From the NCBI RefSeq assembly GCF_005311025.1, contig NZ_CP031747.1, positions 1,116,001 to 1,180,000 of the forward strand: a stretch of 64,000 nucleotides of DNA, read 5' to 3'. Shown piece after piece: positions 25,994 through 34,526 of the stretch; the stretch's first letter is position 1; each line of letters begins with the position of its first letter. The notes below the pieces were generated by a model. It saw only the letters and a program-made list of their open reading frames with translations. It searched no databases and had not been told where the DNA came from. The translations under genes and the position numbers were made by a program. This DNA comes from Alcaligenes faecalis. Lineage in GTDB: Bacteria; Pseudomonadota; Gammaproteobacteria; Burkholderiales; Burkholderiaceae_B.

Positions 25994-28900
25994 CACGTCT
26001 TTTGAGTCTGGTCTTTAGCCGTAGCGTCTGGACCTTTGTGGGTGTGCTGATCCTGCTGGTGCTGATCTGGTTGCTGGGGCCTTTGTTGGCGATTGGCCAA
26101 ACCCGGCCATTGGAAACCGAGCTGTCGCGCTGGATTGCGATGGCTGTGGTGGTGGTGTTCTGGTTGCTGCGCTTGTTGTGGCGCAGCTGGCGTGAAGGCC
26201 GCCTGAACGCGCAGTTGCTAGGCCAATTAAGCCGCCCGGCGCAGAAGGCATCAGCATCGAGCAATACGGCTACGCCGCATCCTTTGCAAAGCCAGTTTGA
26301 TGAGGCGATCGAACTGCTCAAGCGGATTCGCTTTGGTTCGCATATGGGCGGACGTTTGCGCTCCTTGCTGTCGCGCCAGTACGTGTATCAATTGCCCTGG
26401 TATGTCTTTATCGGGGCACCCGGAGCGGGCAAAACCACGGCGCTGGTCAATTCCGGCTTGCAGTTTCCCTTGTCGGAGCGCTACGGAAAAACGTCGCTGC
26501 GAGGTGTAGGGGGCACGCGCAATTGCGACTGGTGGTTTACTGACGAAGCCGTCCTGCTGGATACGGCAGGACGCTACACCACGCATGAAAGTGATCCGGT
26601 AGGGGATGAGCAGGAATGGCGTGGTTTCCTGGGCCTGCTCAAGCGCTATCGCCGCAGGCAGCCGATTAATGGCACTTTGTTGACCATCAGCGTGCCCGAT
26701 TTGTTGTCCAGCACGGCCGCGCAACGTCACGATCATGCGCAGGTCTTGCGCCAGCGCCTGGCCGAATTGCGCGAGCGTTTGGGGATTCAGTTTCCTATCT
26801 ATGTGCTGGTCACCAAAATGGATTTGCTCCAGGGCTTTCAGGAGTATTTCGACCATTGTGATCGTCAGGAGCTGGAGCAGGTCTGGGGCTTCACCTTGCC
26901 TTATGAAAGCTCGCGCGAAGCGGGATTTTCCTTGTCGCATACCTATGGGCGCGAGTACGAAGCCTTGCATCAACGCCTGGAGCGTGGTCTGGCGGCCGTG
27001 ATGGCCGAGCAGCCCAACGAAAGCGTGCGTGCCGAAGCCTATCTGCTGCCACAACAGTTTGCTCGCCTGGGGCCGGTGCTGGAGGAGTTTCTGGAACAGG
27101 TGTTTAGCCAGTCCCGCTTCGAGGCACCCCTGTTGCTGCGCGGCGTGTACTTCACCAGTGGTCGGCAAGGAGGTGTGCGTCTGGATCAGGTGCGGGACTC
27201 CATGCGCGAGTATCTGGAAGTGGATGTGCAGGCGGATCAAGCGCAGCCGGTGGCCGGTCAGGGCCGCAGCTATTTTCTGACCCAGCTGCTGAAAGAGCTG
27301 ATCTTTCAGGAGGCCGGTGTTGCAGGCCGCGACGAGCGCTGGGAGCGCCGCGTGCGCTTGCGTCATTTTCTGGTCTACGGTCTGGTGGCGGTGGGTGTGT
27401 TGCTACTGGGGCTGGCCTGGAGTCGCAGCTTTCTGTTGAACCGCAGCTATGTGGAGCAGGTTGAAGGACGTGTTCCGCAGGCTCAGCAACAGGCGGACCA
27501 AACACAGGTGCTGGATACCACACCGGCGGTCGGCTTGCTGCCTTTGCTGGATATGTTGTCGCTGCTACCGCAAAGCGATCAGTTTCCCTTGGATGCGCCC
27601 GGTCTGGAGCGGCGCATGGGCCTGTATCAGGGCGACAAGATGAAGGCCGCCGCCGATACCGTTTATCAACGCGCCTTAGAAAAACTGCTGGCCCCCTTGC
27701 TGGCGCGTCGTATCGAAACCGTGTTGCGTAGCGAGCAGGCGCAGGATCTGGAGTACGGCTACGAGGCCCTGCGCGCCTATCTGATGTTGTACGACACGCG
27801 ACGTTATGACGCGGCCCATTTACAGACCTGGTTGCTGGGTAGTTTGAAGCAGGACTTGCCGGCAGGCTTTACCCAGTCGCAATACGACAGGCTGGAGAGC
27901 CATGTCCGTGCAGTGACACAGGCGGGCTTGCTCTTGAATCCCTTCCCGCGCAATGAAGCCTTGATTGAGCAAAGCCGAGAACGTCTGGCGCGTATCAGCC
28001 TGGAGCAGCGCACTTACAGCCGCATGCGCCGTATTCTGGCGGCCACGCCCGGTTTGATACCTATGTCGGTCTCAGGCATGGCCGGGCCCTACGCGGCCTC
28101 TGTATTCAAGCGCGACAGCGGCAAGCCGTTAACCGAAGGGATAGACGGTCTGTACACCTACGAGGGTTACTGGACCGTGGTTGAACCACGTATCGACAGC
28201 GAACTGCAGCAGATGCGTGAGGATGATCGCTGGATTCTGGGGCTGGATACGGGAGCCGGACAGTCCGAGGCGGCGCGTCGTGCGGCAAGCCAGGAGCTGC
28301 GTCGTCTGTATCTGCTGGATTATGTGCGTGTGTGGGATGAGTATCTGGCTGACTTGCGCCTGTTGCAAGGCGGCAGCTTGCTGGAAAACATTCAGCTGGC
28401 CCGCACCCTGTCCATGGCCGATTCTCCCTTGAAGCAGTTGGTCCAGCAGGTGGCTTTGCAAACTCGTCTGTTGCGAGAGGATGCGCAGCAGGGGGCCTCT
28501 TTGGGGGCACAAGCCAAAGTGCGGCTGGACGATACCCGGCAGGCGCTGGAGCAGATGTTTGGCCCGGTCGGGTTGGAGGGGAGTCGTCGTAATGAGCCTC
28601 AGGCCAAGCAGGTAGAGGCCATCGTGGATCAGCATTTCGAGCCTTATCACCGCCTGGCTTCCAGTAGTGGCGGGGCACCAGCGCCTATTGATGGCACCCT
28701 GGAATTGCTGGATGAGTTCTATGCTTTTTTGACCTCCTCGGATGCTGCTCTGCGCAGCGCGGGTACACCGCCGCAGTCCAATGTCTTGACCAAGTTGCAG
28801 GCAGAGGCAGGTCGGTTGCCTGGGCCTTTACGTGATGCGCTGGATCAGTTTTCGGTGGGTGCTTCTGCCGAGATCGCGTCGCGGACTCAAGCCAGTTTGG

Positions 28901-29589
28901 GGCAGTTGGTAAACGCCACTATCGGTCAGTTTTGCCGTAGTGCGATTGCGGGGCGTTATCCCTTCGCCGCTCAATCCAGGCAGGATGTCGCACCTAACGA
29001 TTTTGCCCGCATGTTTGCGCCGGGTGGCTTGATGGATGCCTTTTTTCAAGAGCATCTGATGCACCAGGTGGATATGTCAGGTGGGCGCTGGCGTTTCAAA
29101 CCGGGCATAGATGGGCAGGCGGCGGCCAACTTCCGTTATCTGGATGCGTTTCAGCGTGCGACTGTGATTCGGGACGTGTTCTTCCCGGCAGGCAGTAATC
29201 AACCGCGTATTGATATGGCGTTCACCCCGGTTCAGCTGGATGCAGAACTGTCGCAAGTGCTGCTGGATGTGGATGGTCAGGTGCTGCGTTATGCCCATGG
29301 CCCGCAGGTCGCCATGGGCGTGCAGTGGCCGGGGCCGCGCGGGGGCCGTCAGGTCAGTCTGGAGGCACAGCCACAATCCGAAGGGTCAGGGATGAGGGCG
29401 ACAGGTGCCTGGGCGTTGTTGCGATTGCTGGACAAGGCACAGCCTGTATCGGGTGCGTCTGCTGGGGCACAGCGCTTGTCTTTTGCTTTGGGGAGTCGTC
29501 AGTTTGTGGTGGATGTGGTGGCCAATAGCTCCAGGAATCCGTGGCGTTTGGCGGAGATGAGAGGGTTTAGCTGCCCAGGGAGCCATTGA
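25990..29589 (+). CDS. tssM: T6SS inner-membrane protein TssM (IcmF-like)
   Basis: A 1199-residue TssM. Two N-terminal membrane helices (about residues 8-30 and 45-62) lead to a cytoplasmic GTPase-like domain with Walker A GAPGAGKTTAL (Lys148) and LLDTAGRYTTHES. A third membrane helix (about 459-478) precedes the large periplasmic domain. That domain contains DRFPLDAPGLERR-like SDQFPLDAPGLERRMGLYQG and, near the C-terminus, WPGPRGGRQVSLEAQP. It is the core of the trans-envelope channel, binding TssL and TssJ. The Walker A appears intact, so nucleotide binding is likely. Confidence 0.96.
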   Translation: MTRLLSLVFSRSVWTFVGVLILLVLIWLLGPLLAIGQTRPLETELSRWIAMAVVVVFWLLRLLWRSWREGRLNAQLLGQLSRPAQKASASSNTATPHPLQSQFDEAIELLKRIRFGSHMGGRLRSLLSRQYVYQLPWYVFIGAPGAGKTTALVNSGLQFPLSERYGKTSLRGVGGTRNCDWWFTDEAVLLDTAGRYTTHESDPVGDEQEWRGFLGLLKRYRRRQPINGTLLTISVPDLLSSTAAQRHDHAQVLRQRLAELRERLGIQFPIYVLVTKMDLLQGFQEYFDHCDRQELEQVWGFTLPYESSREAGFSLSHTYGREYEALHQRLERGLAAVMAEQPNESVRAEAYLLPQQFARLGPVLEEFLEQVFSQSRFEAPLLLRGVYFTSGRQGGVRLDQVRDSMREYLEVDVQADQAQPVAGQGRSYFLTQLLKELIFQEAGVAGRDERWERRVRLRHFLVYGLVAVGVLLLGLAWSRSFLLNRSYVEQVEGRVPQAQQQADQTQVLDTTPAVGLLPLLDMLSLLPQSDQFPLDAPGLERRMGLYQGDKMKAAADTVYQRALEKLLAPLLARRIETVLRSEQAQDLEYGYEALRAYLMLYDTRRYDAAHLQTWLLGSLKQDLPAGFTQSQYDRLESHVRAVTQAGLLLNPFPRNEALIEQSRERLARISLEQRTYSRMRRILAATPGLIPMSVSGMAGPYAASVFKRDSGKPLTEGIDGLYTYEGYWTVVEPRIDSELQQMREDDRWILGLDTGAGQSEAARRAASQELRRLYLLDYVRVWDEYLADLRLLQGGSLLENIQLARTLSMADSPLKQLVQQVALQTRLLREDAQQGASLGAQAKVRLDDTRQALEQMFGPVGLEGSRRNEPQAKQVEAIVDQHFEPYHRLASSSGGAPAPIDGTLELLDEFYAFLTSSDAALRSAGTPPQSNVLTKLQAEAGRLPGPLRDALDQFSVGASAEIASRTQASLGQLVNATIGQFCRSAIAGRYPFAAQSRQDVAPNDFARMFAPGGLMDAFFQEHLMHQVDMSGGRWRFKPGIDGQAAANFRYLDAFQRATVIRDVFFPAGSNQPRIDMAFTPVQLDAELSQVLLDVDGQVLRYAHGPQVAMGVQWPGPRGGRQVSLEAQPQSEGSGMRATGAWALLRLLDKAQPVSGASAGAQRLSFALGSRQFVVDVVANSSRNPWRLAEMRGFSCPGSH

Positions 29590-29590
29590 G

Positions 29591-30334
29591 ATGCGCCAGG
29601 ATGATTTCGACTCCAGCCCGGAGGTGATGTGGTACGGCAAGATTCCGGCCATGGGGGACTTTGTGCGCAGACGTATGCCCGAGCCGATTTTGTTGCCGTG
29701 GGAGCGCTGGTTCAGCAGTGGTGTCAGCCAGATTCGTTCGCCCCACAAAACGGCTGGAGCCAATATGCCCAGCTCGCCTGTCCATGCCTGGGGATTTCTG
29801 ATGTCCTTGCCGCAAGGGGGCGTGCAAGCAGGAGCGGTCATGCCCAGTCAGGACCGGGTTGGGCGCGAGTATCTGGTGTGCGCTTTGGTGCCTTTGAATG
29901 CCGAGCAATGTCAGCGTGTCCGTCTGCCTGTACTGGCCAATATGGTTGAGCAATTGGGCCTGTCCTTGCAGCAAGGGGTGCGGTTTTGCTGGGCGGCAAC
30001 CCAGTTGGATCAGACTTTGTGTAGTGCCGTGCCTTATGCCGGTTTGCTGGCGGAGAGTGCCGCCGCCCAGTCCGAGCAGCGTGATGCCGGGCAGGACATT
30101 CTGGATGTTTTGTATGGCTCTCGTGCGCCGTCTGTGCCACAAGACCCGTGGGCTGTCCTGCAGCCTTGTCTGGAGCCCGGCTCCCACCGTAGTTACTGGT
30201 GGTGCCTGGGCATGAACAATCCTAGCTGGCGCAGCGTGACGCACAGTGGCGAGCTAAGTCTGGCCCTGTTTCGGCGCTTGTTCGTGTCAGCAACAGCGGC
30301 AGATGCAGCAAACCGCGCCTATCAACCATGGTGA
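29591..30334 (+). CDS. tagF: T6SS post-translational repressor TagF
   Basis: A 247-residue protein with the TagF pattern: WYGKIPAMGDFVRRRMP at the start, WERWFSSGVSQIR, then VMPSQDRVGREYLVCALVP. It lacks a fused phosphatase domain. In Pseudomonas and Agrobacterium, TagF holds the T6SS off by binding Fha. Here the FHA protein is encoded on the opposite strand and looks degenerate. The gene starts one base after the tssM stop and overlaps the next gene by 7 bp. Confidence 0.9.
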   Translation: MRQDDFDSSPEVMWYGKIPAMGDFVRRRMPEPILLPWERWFSSGVSQIRSPHKTAGANMPSSPVHAWGFLMSLPQGGVQAGAVMPSQDRVGREYLVCALVPLNAEQCQRVRLPVLANMVEQLGLSLQQGVRFCWAATQLDQTLCSAVPYAGLLAESAAAQSEQRDAGQDILDVLYGSRAPSVPQDPWAVLQPCLEPGSHRSYWWCLGMNNPSWRSVTHSGELSLALFRRLFVSATAADAANRAYQPW

Positions 30335-31908
30335 GATCCCTCATGAAACGTACAAACTCTGCCAAGGATGTCCAGGGTCGCCCTTTGGGGCAGATTCTGG
30401 ACTCTTTGCTGCTGGACCAACGGCTGGTGATTCTGGATCAATTGGCTTTGCAACTGGCCGAGCTGCATGAGAGCCAGGAATGGTATGGCGCGCTGGGGCT
30501 GGATACGGTGGTTTTGAGTGATGAAGGTCTGGTTCAGTTATTGCCGCTGGAGCAGAACATGCACAAGCGCAGTCTGGCACAGGCGCGTGCTCAGGGTATG
30601 GCCTTTGATGAGCCTTGCGCGGCCCCCGAGCAATATGTGGATGATCCTGTGCGGCCTGCCGGTCCCTGGACGGATGTCTACGCTTATGCGGCCTTGCGCT
30701 GGCAACTGACAACGGGCTTTCCTCTGATGGCCGCCCCTTGGCGGCAGTTGAAAGATCCTGTGGTGATGGACGAGGACGCGGACGGTCCGACGCAGGCCAT
30801 GTTGCAGGGCCTGGCCCTTGACTGGGTGCAGCGGCCTCAGTCCATGGCTTCTTACCGAAGGCTGGAACGATTGGGGCAAGTGCCAGAGCCTGTGCCCGCA
30901 CATGCTCCCGCTGCGCAAACTGTGCTGCCGATTACGCCTGAACGCCGGTCTTCCTTGCCATTGTGGCTGGCGGGTTTGGCAGTAGTCGTTCTGGCAGGGC
31001 TGGGGGCGGCGTATTGGAGCGGTGATGGCGATACTTCCGGGCCCGCTGTTGCAGCGTCTGATTCCAATCGTCCGGCGGTGGTGGGCGCCACGCCTGAGGA
31101 GTCCACATCAAGGCCGGGACCGGGATCAATCACGTCGGAGTTGCAGGGCGGGCTGGTGGCGGCTGGGGAGTCCAAGCCGAATGATGTAGCTGTTTTGGGG
31201 GCAGGGGGGGCGTCTGCACCTCAATCGGGGCAGCCTTTGGAGGCAGGATCAGATCAGCTTGGGTCGCAGTCGACAGGTGCACAAAATGACTCGGTGGCAG
31301 GGCAGCAATTAGCCCAAGCTTCGGGCTCGCAAGCCGCGACAACACCGGAGTTGAAACTGCTGGCCGAGTCGGGAGCTTTGCAGCCTGCTTTGCCAGTTCA
31401 AACACAAAACACATCGGATGATGCAGCTCGCCTGGTTTTGGCCGATCATGCTGCCGGAACAGCCGATACAACTGGCGCCTCTGGAGCTACGGGAGGAGAA
31501 GTCGCAGCAACGGGAAGCCCGGGTGTTCGTGAAACCATCGGAGCCGCGGGAAGTGCCGGAGCAACGGGAGCTACTGGGATTAACACGTCCGCTGCTTCAG
31601 GAGTTGCCACAAGCACGCAAGCCGAATCCTCAGCACCTTCCGCGCAAGTTGATCATGTGGAACAACTGGAACCTGTCGCTGCCAAGCCTGCGCCACCTGC
31701 CAAGGGCACAATCGCCCTGGATATACGGCCTTGGGGAGAGGTCTATGTGAATGGCCGAAAGCAAGGTGTCAGCCCGCCTTTGAAGTCCTTGTCACTGGCT
31801 CCAGGCTCGCACCGCATTGTTGTCAAGAATGCGGGATTGCCAGAGTTCAGCACAACAATTCGAGTGCGCTCAGGAAAGACGGCCAGCGTCAGTCACGAGT
31901 TCAAATAG
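30328..31908 (+). CDS. Membrane pseudokinase-PEGA protein (PpkA-like remnant)
   Basis: A 526-residue protein in the position where PpkA kinases occur. Residues about 20-200 align with the C-lobe of a Ser/Thr kinase: LAELHES, a catalytic-loop equivalent YGALGLDT (53-60), APEQY (99-103) and the helix-F Asp in WTDVYAYAALRW (Asp116). The N-lobe with the glycine loop and catalytic Lys is missing, and the HxD...N motif is replaced (Tyr53, Ala55, Thr60). A membrane helix follows at about 210-231, then a long low-complexity Ser/Ala/Gly linker and a PEGA domain (about 460-526) predicted to be periplasmic. It cannot be an ordinary active kinase. It may be a scaffold between the cytoplasm and the envelope. 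Confidence 0.8.
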   Translation: MVRSLMKRTNSAKDVQGRPLGQILDSLLLDQRLVILDQLALQLAELHESQEWYGALGLDTVVLSDEGLVQLLPLEQNMHKRSLAQARAQGMAFDEPCAAPEQYVDDPVRPAGPWTDVYAYAALRWQLTTGFPLMAAPWRQLKDPVVMDEDADGPTQAMLQGLALDWVQRPQSMASYRRLERLGQVPEPVPAHAPAAQTVLPITPERRSSLPLWLAGLAVVVLAGLGAAYWSGDGDTSGPAVAASDSNRPAVVGATPEESTSRPGPGSITSELQGGLVAAGESKPNDVAVLGAGGASAPQSGQPLEAGSDQLGSQSTGAQNDSVAGQQLAQASGSQAATTPELKLLAESGALQPALPVQTQNTSDDAARLVLADHAAGTADTTGASGATGGEVAATGSPGVRETIGAAGSAGATGATGINTSAASGVATSTQAESSAPSAQVDHVEQLEPVAAKPAPPAKGTIALDIRPWGEVYVNGRKQGVSPPLKSLSLAPGSHRIVVKNAGLPEFSTTIRVRSGKTASVSHEFK

Positions 31909-31913
31909 GCTGC

Positions 31914-31982
31914 GAGAACCGAGAACCGAGAACCGAGAACCGAGAACCGAGAACCGAGAACCGAGAACCGAGAACCGAGAAC
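31914..31982. repeat. Heptanucleotide tandem repeat, (GAGAACC)9 plus GAGAAC
   Basis: Nine exact copies of GAGAACC and a tenth lacking its last base lie head to tail, starting 5 nt after the stop of the pseudokinase gene and ending 29 nt before the stop of the convergent EamA gene. The copies are identical, so the array is recent or unstable. Seven bases is not a multiple of three, so copy changes would shift any frame read through it. No real gene runs through it. Confidence 0.97.
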
Positions 31983-32010
31983 GAAGACGCTTGAAGGCGG
32001 CGTAGCTGAC

Positions 32011-32886
32011 TTACGTCGTCTTGCGCTTGCCGATCAGCCCTGTAGCCAGCAATGTCCCGAACAGAACGGTACTCATACCGATCAGCATCTGCGCGGTCAG
32101 GGCCTCGTCCAGCAACAAGGCACCCCACAACACCCCAAAAGGTGGCACCAAAAAGGTCACCGTAATGGTTTTGGAGGGGCCGACATTGGACAGAAGGCGG
32201 TAAAAAATCAGATAGGCGACGGCCGTGCACAGCAGGGATAAGGACAGCGCAGCCCCCCAGGCATGCAGGCCCGGAAACTGTGCGGGCCACCAGTAAATGG
32301 CTGCGGGCAATAGAACCAATGTTGCGCTGACCATGCTGCCTGCTGCTACTGCCTGTGGCTGCACGCCGCGCAGATAGCGGGCGGTAAAGTTGGCGGCAAT
32401 ACCGTAAAACACTGTGGCCAGCAAAGATGCCAGCACAGCCCAGCCTTCGGCGCCTTTATTGAAGCTGAGCTTGTCGTACACCAGAATCAGAATGCCCAGG
32501 AAGCCCAGACACAGGCCCAGAATGCGGCTGGGTGTCAGGCGCTCTTTCAACCAGACTCGTGCCACCAGTGCGCCGAACAAGGGAGCCATGGCATTCAAGA
32601 CGGCCAGCAAGCCCGACTCCAGTCGCAAGGCTGCGAAGGCGTATAAGGAGAAGGGCACGGCGGCATTTAGAATGCCCAGCGCAAAGATGGGTTTCCAGTT
32701 CGCCAGAAAGATGGGCAAGCGTCCCGTGGCGGTGATGTAGCTCATCAAGGCCAGGGCGCTGACACCGACCCGTATGGCGGTCAGGGGAAAGGGGCCAAAG
32801 TCGGGGACCGCTTGCAGCGTAAATAAAAACGAGCCGCCCCAGATGGCGGCCAGCAGGAATAAATCGCGTAAGTCTTTGGGGGACAT
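32011..32886 (-). CDS. EamA-family (DMT) transporter
   Basis: About 291 residues with ten predicted membrane helices in two EamA repeats: AIWGGSFLFTLQAVPDFGPF at the start, ALRLESGLLAVLNAMAPLF, and the second-half TVTFLVPPFGVLWGALLLDEAL. The family exports amino acids, nucleotides and similar metabolites from the cytoplasm. The substrate is unknown. The start MSPKDLRDLFLLAAIWGG gives the usual short cytoplasmic N-terminus; ATG codons at 32916 and 32925 are alternatives. The gene converges on the T6SS locus across the heptamer repeat. Confidence 0.9.
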   Translation of the reverse strand: MSPKDLRDLFLLAAIWGGSFLFTLQAVPDFGPFPLTAIRVGVSALALMSYITATGRLPIFLANWKPIFALGILNAAVPFSLYAFAALRLESGLLAVLNAMAPLFGALVARVWLKERLTPSRILGLCLGFLGILILVYDKLSFNKGAEGWAVLASLLATVFYGIAANFTARYLRGVQPQAVAAGSMVSATLVLLPAAIYWWPAQFPGLHAWGAALSLSLLCTAVAYLIFYRLLSNVGPSKTITVTFLVPPFGVLWGALLLDEALTAQMLIGMSTVLFGTLLATGLIGKRKTT

Positions 32887-33009
32887 GGGAGTCAGATTGG
32901 TGGCGGCGGTCCGCATGGGCCGCATAACAGAGCCGATTGTAATCCTCTGGCCGCGACCAGGACACCGATGCGGGACGTTCAAGTGGAAGGTCTGAAATCC
33001 CTTGATGCT

Positions 33010-34401
33010 TTAAACAGACAGCTCGTTGTTCAAAGCCCGTTTCAGGACGTTGAAGACGCGTTTGTCCCCGCATTGAGCGACGTTGAAGCGCAGAAACTGG
33101 GCAGCATCAGGAGCTTGGCTGAAAACAGGGCCAGGGGCCAGCACGATGCCATGGGGTAGACAGGCGCGTGTCAACGTCAGGGCATCATGCCCGGCGGGCA
33201 GGCGCACCCAGAGAAACATGCCCTCGCGGGGGCGCAGCCATGGCGTCAGGCCAAGTTGCTGCAGCTGTGTCACGGCGTGATCCATGGCTTTGGAGAGCCG
33301 GTATCGAACTCGTTCCAGATGTTTGCGATAGCCGCTGTCGCCAAGCGCGCTGTTCAGAATATGCGAGGCCAGGCGGTTGCTGCTGAAACTGGTGGCGGTA
33401 CGCAAGTCGACCAGGCTCTCGATCCATGGAGTCTGGGCTGCGATATAACCGCAGCGCAAGGCGGCCGACAGTGTTTTGGAAAAACTGCCTATCTGTACTA
33501 CGCGGGACAGCCCATCCAGTGCCGCCAGTCGGGTAGCGGGTCGGGTCTCCAGATCTCCGAAAATATCGTCCTCAATAATGTAGAGGTCGGCACGTTGCGC
33601 CATGGCCAGCACGCTATGGGCCGTCATGGCCGAAAGACGTGCGCCGGTTGGATTGTGTATGCCTGAATTGGTGATGTACAGGCGGGGTTTGTGTTCTTTA
33701 AGGGCAGCCTCAAAGGCCGCCAGATCAGGGCCCTGATGGGTATAGGGCACGCTGGCGATTTTGGCCCGATGCGCTCGCAGCAGCGCATGGAAATTGAAGT
33801 AGCAGGGGTCGTCCACCAGGACCGTATCGCCTGGCTCCAGAAAGAAGCGACAAAGCAGGTCAATAGCTTGAGTGCCCGAGTCGGTCAGCATGATGTGATG
33901 CGGGGCAGCATCTATTTCGGACTGCACGAGACGACGGGCCAGCATTTGTCGCAAGGGCTCCAGGCCCAGAGGCGAGCCGTAGTCCGTCAAGTCCGCGCTG
34001 GGGCTACGGGCGGCCTTACGTAAACCGCGGCGCACTCCTTGGTCATACATCCAATCCGAGGGCAGCCACCCGCAGCCGGGCATCAGGACATCGGCCTCGG
34101 CTTCCAGAGATTGGCGCGAGATCCATAAAGGATCGATATCCTTTTCCAGAGCTGGTTCCAGGGCGGCCAAGCTGAGTGGAGCCAAAGGAGCCGTCACATA
34201 AAAGCCGGAACCTGCGCGAGCCTCGATCAGACCTTCGGCGGCCAGCCTGCCATAGGCTTCGACAATCGTGGACACCGACACGCCCGCCGATTTTGCTTGT
34301 GCGCGTACGGATGGCAGGCGGGTGCCGGGCGGGTAGGTCCGTGCCGCGATGCGTTCACGTACGGATTGCATGATGTGGTCGATACGGGTCAAAGCAGACA
34401 T
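33010..34401 (-). CDS. MocR/PdxR-type transcription regulator (GntR HTH + aminotransferase fold)
   Basis: A 463-residue regulator. Residues about 5-70 form a GntR winged helix-turn-helix (YPPGTRLPSVRAQAKSAGVSVSTIVEAYGRL; ARAGSGFYV). The rest is a fold-type I aminotransferase domain. It has DDPCYFNFHALLRAH, NSGIHNPTG and the PLP Schiff-base lysine in SFSKTLSAALRCGYIA. MocR proteins sense PLP or an amino-acid ligand. It is divergent from the EamA gene at 34527, with a strong palindrome between them, so it most likely controls that exporter and itself. Confidence 0.92.
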   Translation of the reverse strand: MSALTRIDHIMQSVRERIAARTYPPGTRLPSVRAQAKSAGVSVSTIVEAYGRLAAEGLIEARAGSGFYVTAPLAPLSLAALEPALEKDIDPLWISRQSLEAEADVLMPGCGWLPSDWMYDQGVRRGLRKAARSPSADLTDYGSPLGLEPLRQMLARRLVQSEIDAAPHHIMLTDSGTQAIDLLCRFFLEPGDTVLVDDPCYFNFHALLRAHRAKIASVPYTHQGPDLAAFEAALKEHKPRLYITNSGIHNPTGARLSAMTAHSVLAMAQRADLYIIEDDIFGDLETRPATRLAALDGLSRVVQIGSFSKTLSAALRCGYIAAQTPWIESLVDLRTATSFSSNRLASHILNSALGDSGYRKHLERVRYRLSKAMDHAVTQLQQLGLTPWLRPREGMFLWVRLPAGHDALTLTRACLPHGIVLAPGPVFSQAPDAAQFLRFNVAQCGDKRVFNVLKRALNNELSV

Positions 34402-34438
34402 GGGGCGGGCTCGGGCACGGTGTACGGGTCTGGTAAGC

Positions 34439-34462
34439 AGTACAGTTTTTTAAAACTGTACT
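34439..34462. promoter_or_regulatory. Operator-like inverted repeat between MocR regulator and EamA gene
   Basis: AGTACAGTTTT-TT-AAAACTGTACT has perfect 11-bp arms around a 2-nt centre. It lies 38 bp from the regulator start and 65 bp from the EamA start. A further ACTGT half-site follows at about 34465. Its position and the local repetition of ACTGT fit a MocR binding region with more than one half-site. Confidence 0.65.
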
Positions 34463-34526
34463 GGACTGTGCCTGTGTATGCTGGCATAGCTGTGTTGTAC
34501 TGACAAGCATCTTTGTTGGAGAGTGA

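Noticed and set aside
31731-31994. Open frame with repeated RTENREP-type peptide
   Set aside because: It is only the read-through of the heptanucleotide array plus an alternate frame of the pseudokinase gene. It has no ribosome site.
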